A DNA stretch of 64,000 nt from JAMBLL01 sp964387145 (GTDB taxonomy: Bacteria; Actinomycetota; Acidimicrobiia; Spongiisociales; UBA5794): contig CAYLVM010000002.1 of NCBI GenBank assembly GCA_964387145.1, positions 1-64,000 of the forward strand, written 5' to 3'. Below are positions 24,380 through 32,615 of this stretch, in pieces; the first letter of the stretch is position 1, and every line of letters begins with the position of its first letter. The translations under genes and the position numbers were made by a program. Under the pieces are notes generated by a model. It was not told the DNA's origin, ran no database searches, and was given only the letters and a program-made list of their open reading frames with translations.

Positions 24380-25918
24380 CTACATGTTCTCGAGATATCG
24401 GGTGACGGCCCCAGCAGCGGCTTTCCCCGAGCCCACAGCAGCCGTCATCCCGCCGCCACCGATCCAGGCACCCGTGAGAAACAGGTTCGGCACCGGTGTG
24501 GTCGGTCGACGACGGTTCATCATGTTCGCCACGCTGTGTTCCCGCCCGTAGATGGAACCCTGGGGTTGCATCATGTACCGAGCGTTGGTGAGCGGTGTCG
24601 CGATCTTGACGACTTCGATAGCCCCCTCGAGGCCGGGGATGAGGCGCTTGGCTCGATCTATGAGGATCTGTCCCGAAGCTTCCTTCGTCGCTATGTATGC
24701 AGGGTTGTTTCCGTAGTCCTCGAGATCTCCACCGGTTCCCCACACGTCGTTGTGGTCCCAAGGAGCGAGCACGGTGAGCACGATCACGGACTTGCCCTCG
24801 GGCGCACATCGCGGGTCGACCACCGAGTAGTTGGAGACGATCATTCCCACATTCGTGAAGTCGCCGGCAAGGATCGCCTCGTACTCGACGTCGAAGTCGT
24901 ATCCGGACATGGCGAAGTACTCGTGGTGGTTCCAACCCCCAGCCGCAAGATCGGCCGCCACTCCAAGATGGACGGTCATGGTCGACAGAGCCGGCCGGTC
25001 TCGTTCTATCTCTCCTAGCCACTCACGTGTAACGACGCCCTCGGGAAGTAGCCCCGCCGTCGAGCGTGGACTGGCGTTGGACACAACCGCCTTCGCTTCG
25101 ACCACGAGGCCGCTGTTGGTCGTCACCGTAACGCGGTCCGGGCCCTCGGGTACGATCGAGGTAACCGTGTTGCGAAGACGCACGTCACCGCCTGCCTCAA
25201 CGATGGCCTCCATGATGGCGAACGACATCGCACCCGAACCCCCCGTCGGGTACCAGGCACCGGCTGTGTGATAGGACAGCAGCGTCAAGGCGAACTGGCC
25301 TGCCGAGAGCTTCGACGGGGGCAAGCCAAGATACCCCCACAGTGTCGTCACGAGGGCCCTCGCTTGAACGCTCTCGATGTACTCACTGATGAACGTCGAC
25401 CAGGGACTCGCAAACGCCGTTGCCATATCGGGGTACCTCTCGAGCATCTGGCCCATATCCACACGAACACCCGATCGTCGATCCGTCGTGAACCGCGCAA
25501 CGTCGTGCCCGACACGCTTGATCGCCTCAAAGAGTGCCTTCACACCAACTTGTTCGTTGGGGAAGATGGCTCCAAACCGCTCGATGTACTCATCTATGTC
25601 CGTCGGGGCAGACATCTCGAAGTCGGGAAAGGCGACGGTGTAGAACGGGTCGAGTCGGTTGAACTCGACCCTGTCGAGGATCCCGAGTGTTGCGAACATC
25701 GGCCGTGCCCATCCGCCGCTGCCCAATCCATCGAGGGCGTGGAGCGCCACCTCGAACCGATAGCCACCCGCCCTGAAATAGTGGGCGTAGCCTCCAGGTT
25801 TGGTGTGGTGCTCGAGCACGACGACGTCGATGCCCTTCTCCTGGAGGTGTCTCGCCACAGACAAGCCTCCGAGCCCTGCCCCCACAACGACGACGTCCGC
25901 CGAAAGGGTCTCGCTCAT
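24380..25918 (-). CDS. FAD-dependent carotenoid desaturase/isomerase-like oxidoreductase
   Basis: 512 aa. The N-terminal dinucleotide fold DVVVVGAGLGGLSVARHLQE has the GxGxxG motif with an Asp/Glu-type second strand. PGGYAHYF follows, as in phytoene desaturase, CrtISO and retinol saturase families. The C-terminal FAD motif is NLFLTGAWIGGGGMTAAVGSG. It acts on polyprenoid or related hydrophobic substrates, but no other carotenoid genes are nearby, so the substrate is open. Its start overlaps the stop of the AI-2E gene by 4 bp, and the operon order is transporter then oxidoreductase. Confidence 0.82.
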   Translation of the reverse strand: MSETLSADVVVVGAGLGGLSVARHLQEKGIDVVVLEHHTKPGGYAHYFRAGGYRFEVALHALDGLGSGGWARPMFATLGILDRVEFNRLDPFYTVAFPDFEMSAPTDIDEYIERFGAIFPNEQVGVKALFEAIKRVGHDVARFTTDRRSGVRVDMGQMLERYPDMATAFASPWSTFISEYIESVQARALVTTLWGYLGLPPSKLSAGQFALTLLSYHTAGAWYPTGGSGAMSFAIMEAIVEAGGDVRLRNTVTSIVPEGPDRVTVTTNSGLVVEAKAVVSNASPRSTAGLLPEGVVTREWLGEIERDRPALSTMTVHLGVAADLAAGGWNHHEYFAMSGYDFDVEYEAILAGDFTNVGMIVSNYSVVDPRCAPEGKSVIVLTVLAPWDHNDVWGTGGDLEDYGNNPAYIATKEASGQILIDRAKRLIPGLEGAIEVVKIATPLTNARYMMQPQGSIYGREHSVANMMNRRRPTTPVPNLFLTGAWIGGGGMTAAVGSGKAAAGAVTRYLENM

Positions 25919-27171
25919 GGTGCGGGCGGCACGGCAGCAACGTCATCGTCGGGCCACGGATCCTGATCGATCGTCTTGCGCCAGATATAGACGGCCACAT
26001 CCCGTATCGACGCGATCACCGGAACCGCAAGCAACGATCCCAGGAGTCCACCGACCTGGAACCCCACCATGAGTCCGAGCAGGATGATCGCAGGCCGAAG
26101 TTGTACGGCCGTACCCATCACCTTGGGTGCCACGATGTTGGCCTGTGCTTGGACGACGACGAGGTAGATCACGACGACGACGAGTGCGAACCAGTAGTTC
26201 TCGAGCTCGGGCCACCGCGTCGAACCGGACAGCAACGCCGCAAGGACCCCGGGGATCGCGGCGAGGATCGGTCCGAATGTCGGGATCATGTTGAGAACGA
26301 CCATGATCGCTCCCATCAAGAATGCCCCTGGCAGCCCGACCGCCCATAGGACCAGGAACACGAACGACCCTGTTATCAACGAGTTGATGAGTTGTCCGTA
26401 GAGGTATCCACGCCACACACCCTTGATCTTGGCGAGCATCATCAGCCCGTCCCGTTCGTACCCGGAGGGGATGCCTGTGATCGTCGCTGCTCGCATCCGC
26501 GTGCTGTCGACGTTGAGGTACATGGCGATGAGGGTGGTCACGATCGCAGACGTCGCCACCGCTGTGAGGAAGCCGAGCACTGTTCTGAATCCGCTCAGAC
26601 CTGCACCAAGGTAGTCGAGGAACCGCTCCGCGTCGACGACGAACCCCCCCGGCCCGTCTCCCGTCCCCACGGAGTTCTGGAGCGAGTTGAGCATCGAGTT
26701 CATGTCAACGACGATGCCGAATACGACGAGGTGCCCCTGCGCATTCACCTGGTCGAGGAGCCAGATCCGCAGTTCGTTCACGAGACTCACAGGGTCGAGT
26801 TCGACGACCGATTGGACGATGGAGCGGGCGAGCAACCCTCCGAACGCAAGTGTCCCTATGAAGACCAGCAGATACGCGACAAGGAGAGCCACCCATCGGG
26901 GCAGTTTCAGACGCGTGACGCCGAGCCGAACCAGGGGAGCGATGAGAAAGGCGATCAGACCGGCCAGTGCAGCTACGGCGATCACATTCCGGACCAGGTA
27001 GATGCCGATGATCACCAAGACGAACGCCATCGCGATGACGAGGAGTTTCGCGTTGTCGCTCCACGGGGGAGACTCGGGGTAGCTCGCTGCTACCCGTTCG
27101 AGATCCTGCGCCTGGACGATCCCATCGGGGACATCGTGTGGTTTCGACGATGACTCGGTCGTGTCTTCCAT
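25915..27171 (-). CDS. AI-2E family transporter (UPF0118/PerM-like)
   Basis: 418 aa. About eight hydrophobic helices, with the family's helical soluble insert between them (about residues 105-190) and the conserved late segment VLNMIPTFGPILAAIPGV. The family includes exporters named for autoinducer-2 and Na+/H+ antiporters; the true substrate here is unknown. Start ATG 27171; the longer open frame upstream runs into the divergent promoter region. It is coupled by ATGA overlap to the downstream oxidoreductase. Confidence 0.85.
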   Translation of the reverse strand: MEDTTESSSKPHDVPDGIVQAQDLERVAASYPESPPWSDNAKLLVIAMAFVLVIIGIYLVRNVIAVAALAGLIAFLIAPLVRLGVTRLKLPRWVALLVAYLLVFIGTLAFGGLLARSIVQSVVELDPVSLVNELRIWLLDQVNAQGHLVVFGIVVDMNSMLNSLQNSVGTGDGPGGFVVDAERFLDYLGAGLSGFRTVLGFLTAVATSAIVTTLIAMYLNVDSTRMRAATITGIPSGYERDGLMMLAKIKGVWRGYLYGQLINSLITGSFVFLVLWAVGLPGAFLMGAIMVVLNMIPTFGPILAAIPGVLAALLSGSTRWPELENYWFALVVVVIYLVVVQAQANIVAPKVMGTAVQLRPAIILLGLMVGFQVGGLLGSLLAVPVIASIRDVAVYIWRKTIDQDPWPDDDVAAVPPAP

Positions 27172-27258
27172 GCCTCCACGGTAGGACAACACGCGCCGTC
27201 GTGCGGCTTCGTCGCCACCACAGCAGGACGCACCCGACAGGAACCTAGACTCGCCGCC

Positions 27259-27993
27259 ATGGCAGAGCGCGAATCTATCGACAACTTGCCGGACGGCTAC
27301 GTGCCGCACATCGGCGCAACGCGCCAGTACATGCGAGACATCATCCTCGGTGTCAACGACGGTCTGGTCTCGACCTTTCTCCTCATTTCTGGAGTCGTCG
27401 GTGGGGGTCTCGGTGCCACCGATGTGCTCTTGACCGGTATCGCCGGAGCGATCGCCGGAGCGATATCGATGTCGATCGGCGAGTACATCGCAACGAAGTC
27501 CCAGGAGGAGGTCTTCGAGGCGGAGATCGCCCTGGAGCGCGAACATCTGAAGCATCACAGACAGCACGAGAAGGATCAGCTCAAGGACATGCTCTCGAGT
27601 ATCGGTCTCGAAGGCAGCGACCTCGACAAGGTCGTCGACATCATCGACGCAGACGACGACGCGATGCTCAACATGCACGCTGCACTCGAGTTCGGCGTGG
27701 TCGATGCCGAGCGCAGGAACCCCGTCGCTGCCGCTGTTTTCTCCGGCCTACTCTTCATCTCCGGGGCACTCCCGTCGGTCCTCCCGTTCATCTTCGTCGA
27801 CGACACGGGTCTCGGTCTCCTTGCAGCAGGCATCCTCACGGGGGTGGGCCTCATCATCGTGGGTGCGGTCAAGACACTCCATACCGGCAAGAACCCGTTC
27901 CTGTCAGCGGCCGAGAATTTCGCTTTCGGTATGGCGGGTGGGATTCTCGCCTACCTCGTGGGTCGCCTGTTCGACGCCTCGGTCATCGCCTGA
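27259..27993 (+). CDS. VIT1/CCC1-family iron/manganese transporter
   Basis: 244 aa. YMRDIILGVNDGLVSTFLLISGV is the first-helix signature of VIT1/CCC1 proteins, and GEYIATKSQEEV the second. A cytoplasmic acidic/His helical insert (about 85-145, HLKHHRQHEKDQ) resembles the metal-binding domain of plant VIT1. Three further hydrophobic helices follow. Likely moves Fe2+ or Mn2+ out of the cytoplasm. It is transcribed alone, divergent from the AI-2E gene. Confidence 0.85.
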   Translation: MAERESIDNLPDGYVPHIGATRQYMRDIILGVNDGLVSTFLLISGVVGGGLGATDVLLTGIAGAIAGAISMSIGEYIATKSQEEVFEAEIALEREHLKHHRQHEKDQLKDMLSSIGLEGSDLDKVVDIIDADDDAMLNMHAALEFGVVDAERRNPVAAAVFSGLLFISGALPSVLPFIFVDDTGLGLLAAGILTGVGLIIVGAVKTLHTGKNPFLSAAENFAFGMAGGILAYLVGRLFDASVIA

Positions 27994-28002
27994 GACGCCC
28001 GC

Positions 28003-28533
28003 TCAGTAGTCCAGACCCTTACGGGCGACCACCCCTGCGTCGAACGCGTGCTTGACCTTGCGCATCTCTGTCACGGTGTCGGCGATCTCGATCAGTTCGG
28101 GGGCCGCGTCACGCCCCGTGATCACGATGTTGACGTTTGGCGGTCGTAGCCCGAGCGTCTCGACGACGTCACCGACCGGAATCCATCCAAACGTCACGGG
28201 GTAGGTAGCCTCGTCGAGTATCACGAGGTCGTACTCTCCCGACAGTATCGCTGCGCCGGCCTGCTCCCAGGCATCCCGGGCCGCACGCTCCGTCGCTTCC
28301 ATGTCGTCGGACTCCCATGTGAAGCCGTCGCCACCCGTGATCCACGTGACCCCGAGTTCCTCCGCCATCTTCTTCTCCCCCGTCTGCCACTTATCGGACT
28401 TGATGAACTGGATGACGATCACGGCCCATCCCCGAGCGACGGCGCGCAGCATCACCCCGAACGCTGAGCTCGACTTCCCTTTGCCATCGCCGGTGTTGAC
28501 GATGACCATGCCCTTCCTCTCTACCTCACTCAT
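28003..28533 (-). CDS. cobO: Cob(I)alamin adenosyltransferase, CobO type
   Basis: 176 aa. Walker A variant TGDGKGKSSSAFG near the N-terminus, then IQFIKSDKW and the Walker-B-like DLVILDEATYPV, are CobA/CobO signatures. It transfers adenosyl from ATP to cob(I)alamin. ATG 28533 follows AGGAGAG at proper distance; the longer frame is not supported. It is convergent with the VIT gene (9-bp gap). No other cobalamin gene or recognisable cobalamin riboswitch is present, so it may serve salvage. Confidence 0.92.
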   Translation of the reverse strand: MSEVERKGMVIVNTGDGKGKSSSAFGVMLRAVARGWAVIVIQFIKSDKWQTGEKKMAEELGVTWITGGDGFTWESDDMEATERAARDAWEQAGAAILSGEYDLVILDEATYPVTFGWIPVGDVVETLGLRPPNVNIVITGRDAAPELIEIADTVTEMRKVKHAFDAGVVARKGLDY

Positions 28534-28612
28534 GGATGCTCTCCTCGCTTCGCAGAGATACCGTGCCAGGATCACCGTCGATCTCTGGCATTCTGATCGA
28601 AAGAACAGTGCT

Positions 28613-28645
28613 GGGACCACATAGGTACTTCCCTGGTGTGGTCTC
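28613..28645. promoter_or_regulatory. Inverted repeat in the cobO upstream region
   Basis: GGGACCACA (28613-28621) and TGTGGTCTC (28637-28645) form a 9-bp stem with one G-T pair around a 15-nt loop. It lies between divergent genes, so a protein-binding operator or RNA hairpin are both possible. Confidence 0.35.
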
Positions 28646-28695
28646 AAAGTAGCGTGCCGTGGTCATCAGGGCGCATCCACCGGTATCGTCACAGG

Positions 28696-28824
28696 ATGAA
28701 ATCTCTCCTCGCAATCGGAGCGACACTCGGTGTTGTGGCCCTCATCGTCGTCCGGTCGCGTCGGCGGACACCTCCTCCGCAACCGATCGGCTCGTGGGAG
28801 CCGGCAGATACATCCACAGGATGA
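28696..28824 (+). CDS. Tiny membrane-anchor protein
   Basis: 42 aa. Starts KSLLAIGATLGVVALIVV, one hydrophobic helix, followed by RSRRRT and a Pro-rich tail. It overlaps the next gene (ATGA), which argues that it is translated. No family recognised. Confidence 0.5.
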   Translation: MKSLLAIGATLGVVALIVVRSRRRTPPPQPIGSWEPADTSTG

Positions 28825-29555
28825 GGATTGCACTCGATAGCGCAGTCGAGGTCGGTGCACGCGCCGGGCGCATCCTGCTCGCCGAGGACTCCTTGTCGTA
28901 TCTCGGTCTCATGCGACCCTCCCAGCGGCACGGCGAGCCACGGACGGGTCCTGTCGGTGACCTCTCGACGTACGACGTCATCGTCTCGGATGGCGCAACT
29001 CCTGCGAGCAGCCTCATCGCTTCTGCTGCCGTCCACGGCGTTCCGCTCGTGCTGTGGAGCGATGAGCCGACGCTGCATCGTGGATCGGCAGTTGCCCCTG
29101 TAGCCGTCGGTGCGAACCTCGGCTCGACGCTCGCTCCGGCATTGATCCACCATCCGGCAATGGCCATTGAGAAAGATGATGCGGTCACGATCGCCTGGAC
29201 CGAACCTGGCCCTGAGAGGCGAAGGGGAAAGGCGATCGTCTTTCCCGATCCGCTCGGCGTGTGCTGGGCACGAAAACGGTCTCGTGGACGATTTGTTGCC
29301 TACCGCGACGATGAGTGGGCAGGTGCTGTCGTCTCGGTGAGCGGTCGTAGCGGTGACCGGATCGTCGGAGTCGCCGACCATGCAAGCCACCTCGAGGCGA
29401 TCACCCTCGCAGCAGTCGCTCTCACCGCCCTAGACGGTGCCTACGAGGCTCGCATTCAGAACGCAGCGGATCGCGGAGAGGGCATCCTGTCCAGAGCCAT
29501 GTCCCTGGAGTTGGATATCGCCGTGTGGCGGTCAGGTGAGCATTCCACGGGCTGA
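28821..29555 (+). CDS. Conserved-looking soluble protein of unknown function
   Basis: 244 aa. The first half (residues 1-90) has a strand-helix pattern with VGARAGRILLAED, YDVIVSDGATPASSLI and VPLVLWSDEP, resembling a nucleotide- or effector-binding Rossmann-type domain. The second half has AIVFPDPLGV and a helical C-terminus. No catalytic motif stands out. It is coupled to the tiny membrane protein before it and convergent with the DUF3566 gene. I do not assign a function. Confidence 0.6.
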   Translation: MRIALDSAVEVGARAGRILLAEDSLSYLGLMRPSQRHGEPRTGPVGDLSTYDVIVSDGATPASSLIASAAVHGVPLVLWSDEPTLHRGSAVAPVAVGANLGSTLAPALIHHPAMAIEKDDAVTIAWTEPGPERRRGKAIVFPDPLGVCWARKRSRGRFVAYRDDEWAGAVVSVSGRSGDRIVGVADHASHLEAITLAAVALTALDGAYEARIQNAADRGEGILSRAMSLELDIAVWRSGEHSTG

Positions 29556-29579
29556 TGTCCGGCCGAAACCGCACGTCTC

Positions 29580-30047
29580 CTACACCCCGCTCGTTTGCTC
29601 GACGGTCTCCTCCACACTCAACTTCGACGTTCCCGCTCCGTTCGCAGGTACATGGACAACCGGTCGAGGCCGCTGTGGTTCGGGTGTCGTCGGCACATCG
29701 GGGACCTCCTCGAGCATGATCAGTTCGACGCCACCTACGATGTCGGAGATCAGGTTGTAGAGCACCGCAGCGAGGGTGAGTGCACCGGTCGTCGCGATGA
29801 CCCACACGATGGCGGACATCACAACGACACGGAAATACAGGTTGCCATCTGGTGTCACTGCGATCGTCAACTGTGCGAGGAGGTCGACCAGTGCTTCCGG
29901 TATCCCCCGCTGGATGGCGATGGACCAAGAGATCCACACACCGAGAACCCAGACCAGTGCACCGATCACGTTGAGCACCAACGAGACCTTCAACACCGTC
30001 CACGGATCGATCTTACGGATGATGCGGCGCACCCGGCGAACCGACAT
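29580..30047 (-). CDS. DUF3566-family membrane protein downstream of gyrA
   Basis: 155 aa. The N-terminal RRIIRKIDPWTVLKVSLVLN is the DUF3566 hallmark, with two transmembrane helices (about residues 18-42 and 68-95) and a Pro-rich tail. The start is ATG 30047, preceded by AAGGAGG. This family is found beside gyrA in many actinobacteria, and here it lies 117 bp downstream of gyrA on the same strand. Role unknown. Confidence 0.85.
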   Translation of the reverse strand: MSVRRVRRIIRKIDPWTVLKVSLVLNVIGALVWVLGVWISWSIAIQRGIPEALVDLLAQLTIAVTPDGNLYFRVVVMSAIVWVIATTGALTLAAVLYNLISDIVGGVELIMLEEVPDVPTTPEPQRPRPVVHVPANGAGTSKLSVEETVEQTSGV

Positions 30048-30164
30048 ACGTCCTCCTTGCCACCAGGCAGTGTACCGAGGGTTCCCCATGGGCCTCGCTA
30101 TTGAGACGTCACCGGTCGTTGAATCGTTCCCTGGGACCGTGGTCGGTCACCCAAGCGCCGGCTT

Positions 30165-32600
30165 CTACTCTTCCTCTTTGGGTGCGATTGCCAGCGCAGA
30201 AAGCACGGCTCCCTTGTCGAGGTTCATCACCTTGACCCCTGTCGATGGACGCTTCTGTCGTGAGATCGACTTCGCCTCTGCTCGCATGACGATCCCATCT
30301 GAGGATGTCACGACGATCTCATCACCCGGCTCCACTGCCCGCGCTGCTGTGACCGGACCGCGTACCCTCGTGATCTTCATCGCTATCACCCCGACGCCGC
30401 CGCGCTTCTGCACACGGAACTCGTCCATCTTGACCCGTTTGCCGTACCCACCTTCGGTGAGGATGAGTACCTCTTCGGCCTCGTCCGCAACCGCCGCTGA
30501 AACGACCTCGTCTCCTTCCCGCAGCCGGATTCCACGAACCCCCTGTGAGGCACGACCCGTCGGGCGAACATCCTTCTCCGAAAAGCGGATTCCGAGACCG
30601 TTCTTCGTGAACATCATCAGGTCAGATTCACCGTTCGTCTGTCGAACGGCGACCACCTCGTCATTGTCGAGAAGATTGATCGCGACGAGAACCTGGTTCC
30701 TCGAGTCGTAGTCGGCGAACTTGGACTTCTTGACCAGACCGGACCTCGTGAACATCACGAGGTAGCGGTTGGTCTCGTAATCCCTCGTATCGATGACCGC
30801 CTCGATCGCCTCGTCGGGCTCGAGCGGCAGGACGGACTGGATGAGAACGCCCTTCGCCGTGCGGTCCTTTCTGGGAATCTCGTGGGCACGAACCCGGTAC
30901 ACCTTGCCGCGGTTCGTGAAGAACAGCAGATATGCGTGCGCAGACGTGTGGAGTAGATGCACGATCACGTCGTCATCCCTCACGGAGGCACCCTTGATGC
31001 CTCTCCCCCCCCTGGCCTGGGTGCGGTAGGCCTTTGCAAGCACCGACTTGACGTACCCTGCCAGGGACACGCTCACGACGAGTTCCTCATCCGCGATCAG
31101 GTCTTCGAGGGACATCTCACCAGCGTCCGGGATGATCCGACTGCGACGCTTGTCCGCGAACTTGTTGCGAATCTCTGACATCTCCTCACCGATGAGTGTG
31201 CGGCGCATCGCTTCGTCGGTGAGAAGGCCCTCGAGGTACTCGATCGTTGATTGAAGATCGGCGAGCTCGTCGCGTAGCTTGTTCGTCTCGAGTGCGGTGA
31301 GCCGTCTCAGTGGCATGTCGAGGATGTGGTTCGCCTGGACCTCGGACAGTGAGAAGCGTTCCATCAACGACGTTCTCGCTTCGTCGACGTTCGCCGATGA
31401 CCGGATGATCTTCACGACCTCATCGATGTTGTCGAGTGCAATCAGGAGACCACGGACGATGTGTGCACGCGCCTCTGCTTTGGCGAGGCGGAACCGCGAA
31501 CGACGCTCGATGACCTCGAGTTGGTGCTCGATGTAGTAGTGCACCAGTTGGGCGAGGTTCAGCGTCCTCGGGACTCCATCGACGAGCGCGACGTTGTTGA
31601 CTGCGAACGTGTCTTCGAGCTGTGTGTGCTTGAACAGCATGTTGAGGACGACTTGCGGGTTCGCATCTCTCTTCAGCTCGATGACGAGCCTCGTTCCCTG
31701 GCGATCCGTCTCGTCCCGCACATCGGAGATGCCCGTCAGCACCTTCGAGTTCACGAGTTCTGCGATCTTGGAGGTGATTCGGTCGCGAGATACCTGGTAT
31801 GGAATCTCCGACACGATGATCGCTATACGGCCCTTGCGGATCTCGATGACATCTGTCACAGAACGCATTCTGATGGAACCGCGCCCGGTCATCAGGGCAT
31901 CGTGAACGCCCTTGTTCCCGAGGATGTAGGCGCCTGTCGGGAAGTCCGGGCCCTTGACGAACTCCATGAGATCGTCGACTGTTGCCTCTGAGTGATCGAG
32001 TGCATAGAGAACTGCGTCGATCACCTCACCGAGGTTGTGCGGAGCCATGTTCGTCGCCATGCCCACGGCGATACCAGTTGAACCGTTGACCAGCAGGTTC
32101 GGGAAACGTGAAGGCAACGCCGTTGGTTCCTCACGCTCGCCGGAGTAGTTGTCACGGAAGTCGACGGTGTCCTCGTCGATGCCGTCGAGCATGTGTGCGG
32201 AGAGTTTCGCAAGGCGAGCCTCTGTGTACCTCATCGCTGCCGGTGGGTCATCCACCGTCCCGAAGTTGCCCTGAGGGTCGACGAGTGGATGCCGTGAAGC
32301 GAAGTCCTGACCGAGGCGAACCAACGAGTCGTAGACGGCTTCGGGTGCGTGGGGGTGGAACCAGCCGACAACGTCACCGACGACGCGGGAGCACTTGCGG
32401 TACGGGGTCCCTGGACGGATACCGCTGTCCCACATCGAGTAGAGCACTCTGCGGTGGACGGGTTTCAGGCCGTCTCGCACATCGGGGAGGGCACGCGACA
32501 CGATGACGGACATTGCGTACTCGAGGAACGAGTCGCGCATCTCCTTCTCGATATCGATGTGTTCGAATACTTCTTGTGGGTTCTGATCTTCGTTGGACAT
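30165..32600 (-). CDS. gyrA: DNA gyrase subunit A with divergent quinolone pocket
   Basis: 811 aa. Breakage-reunion subunit of gyrase. The catalytic Tyr is in AAMRYTEARL (Tyr125), and the N-terminus SFLEYAMSVIVSRALPD is canonical. The C-terminal wrapping domain begins with a GyrA-box-like QARGGRG. The quinolone-binding turn is unusual: residues 80-91 read WFHPHAPEAVYD, where most GyrA have (K)YHPHGDSAVYD or close variants, so the Gly-Asp-Ser equivalents are Ala85-Pro86-Glu87. Asp91 is kept. It lies 15 bp after gyrB, in the same transcription unit. Confidence 0.97.
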   Translation of the reverse strand: MSNEDQNPQEVFEHIDIEKEMRDSFLEYAMSVIVSRALPDVRDGLKPVHRRVLYSMWDSGIRPGTPYRKCSRVVGDVVGWFHPHAPEAVYDSLVRLGQDFASRHPLVDPQGNFGTVDDPPAAMRYTEARLAKLSAHMLDGIDEDTVDFRDNYSGEREEPTALPSRFPNLLVNGSTGIAVGMATNMAPHNLGEVIDAVLYALDHSEATVDDLMEFVKGPDFPTGAYILGNKGVHDALMTGRGSIRMRSVTDVIEIRKGRIAIIVSEIPYQVSRDRITSKIAELVNSKVLTGISDVRDETDRQGTRLVIELKRDANPQVVLNMLFKHTQLEDTFAVNNVALVDGVPRTLNLAQLVHYYIEHQLEVIERRSRFRLAKAEARAHIVRGLLIALDNIDEVVKIIRSSANVDEARTSLMERFSLSEVQANHILDMPLRRLTALETNKLRDELADLQSTIEYLEGLLTDEAMRRTLIGEEMSEIRNKFADKRRSRIIPDAGEMSLEDLIADEELVVSVSLAGYVKSVLAKAYRTQARGGRGIKGASVRDDDVIVHLLHTSAHAYLLFFTNRGKVYRVRAHEIPRKDRTAKGVLIQSVLPLEPDEAIEAVIDTRDYETNRYLVMFTRSGLVKKSKFADYDSRNQVLVAINLLDNDEVVAVRQTNGESDLMMFTKNGLGIRFSEKDVRPTGRASQGVRGIRLREGDEVVSAAVADEAEEVLILTEGGYGKRVKMDEFRVQKRGGVGVIAMKITRVRGPVTAARAVEPGDEIVVTSSDGIVMRAEAKSISRQKRPSTGVKVMNLDKGAVLSALAIAPKEEE

Positions 32601-32615
32601 GGTCGCTCGCTCGCC

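Noticed and set aside
26392..27153. Plus-strand open frame of 253 codons over the AI-2E gene
   Set aside because: Antisense shadow, His/Asp/Arg-rich, with no start signal or motif.
28534..28695. Cobalamin riboswitch before cobO
   Set aside because: No B12-box-like conserved core was seen; only a simple inverted repeat.
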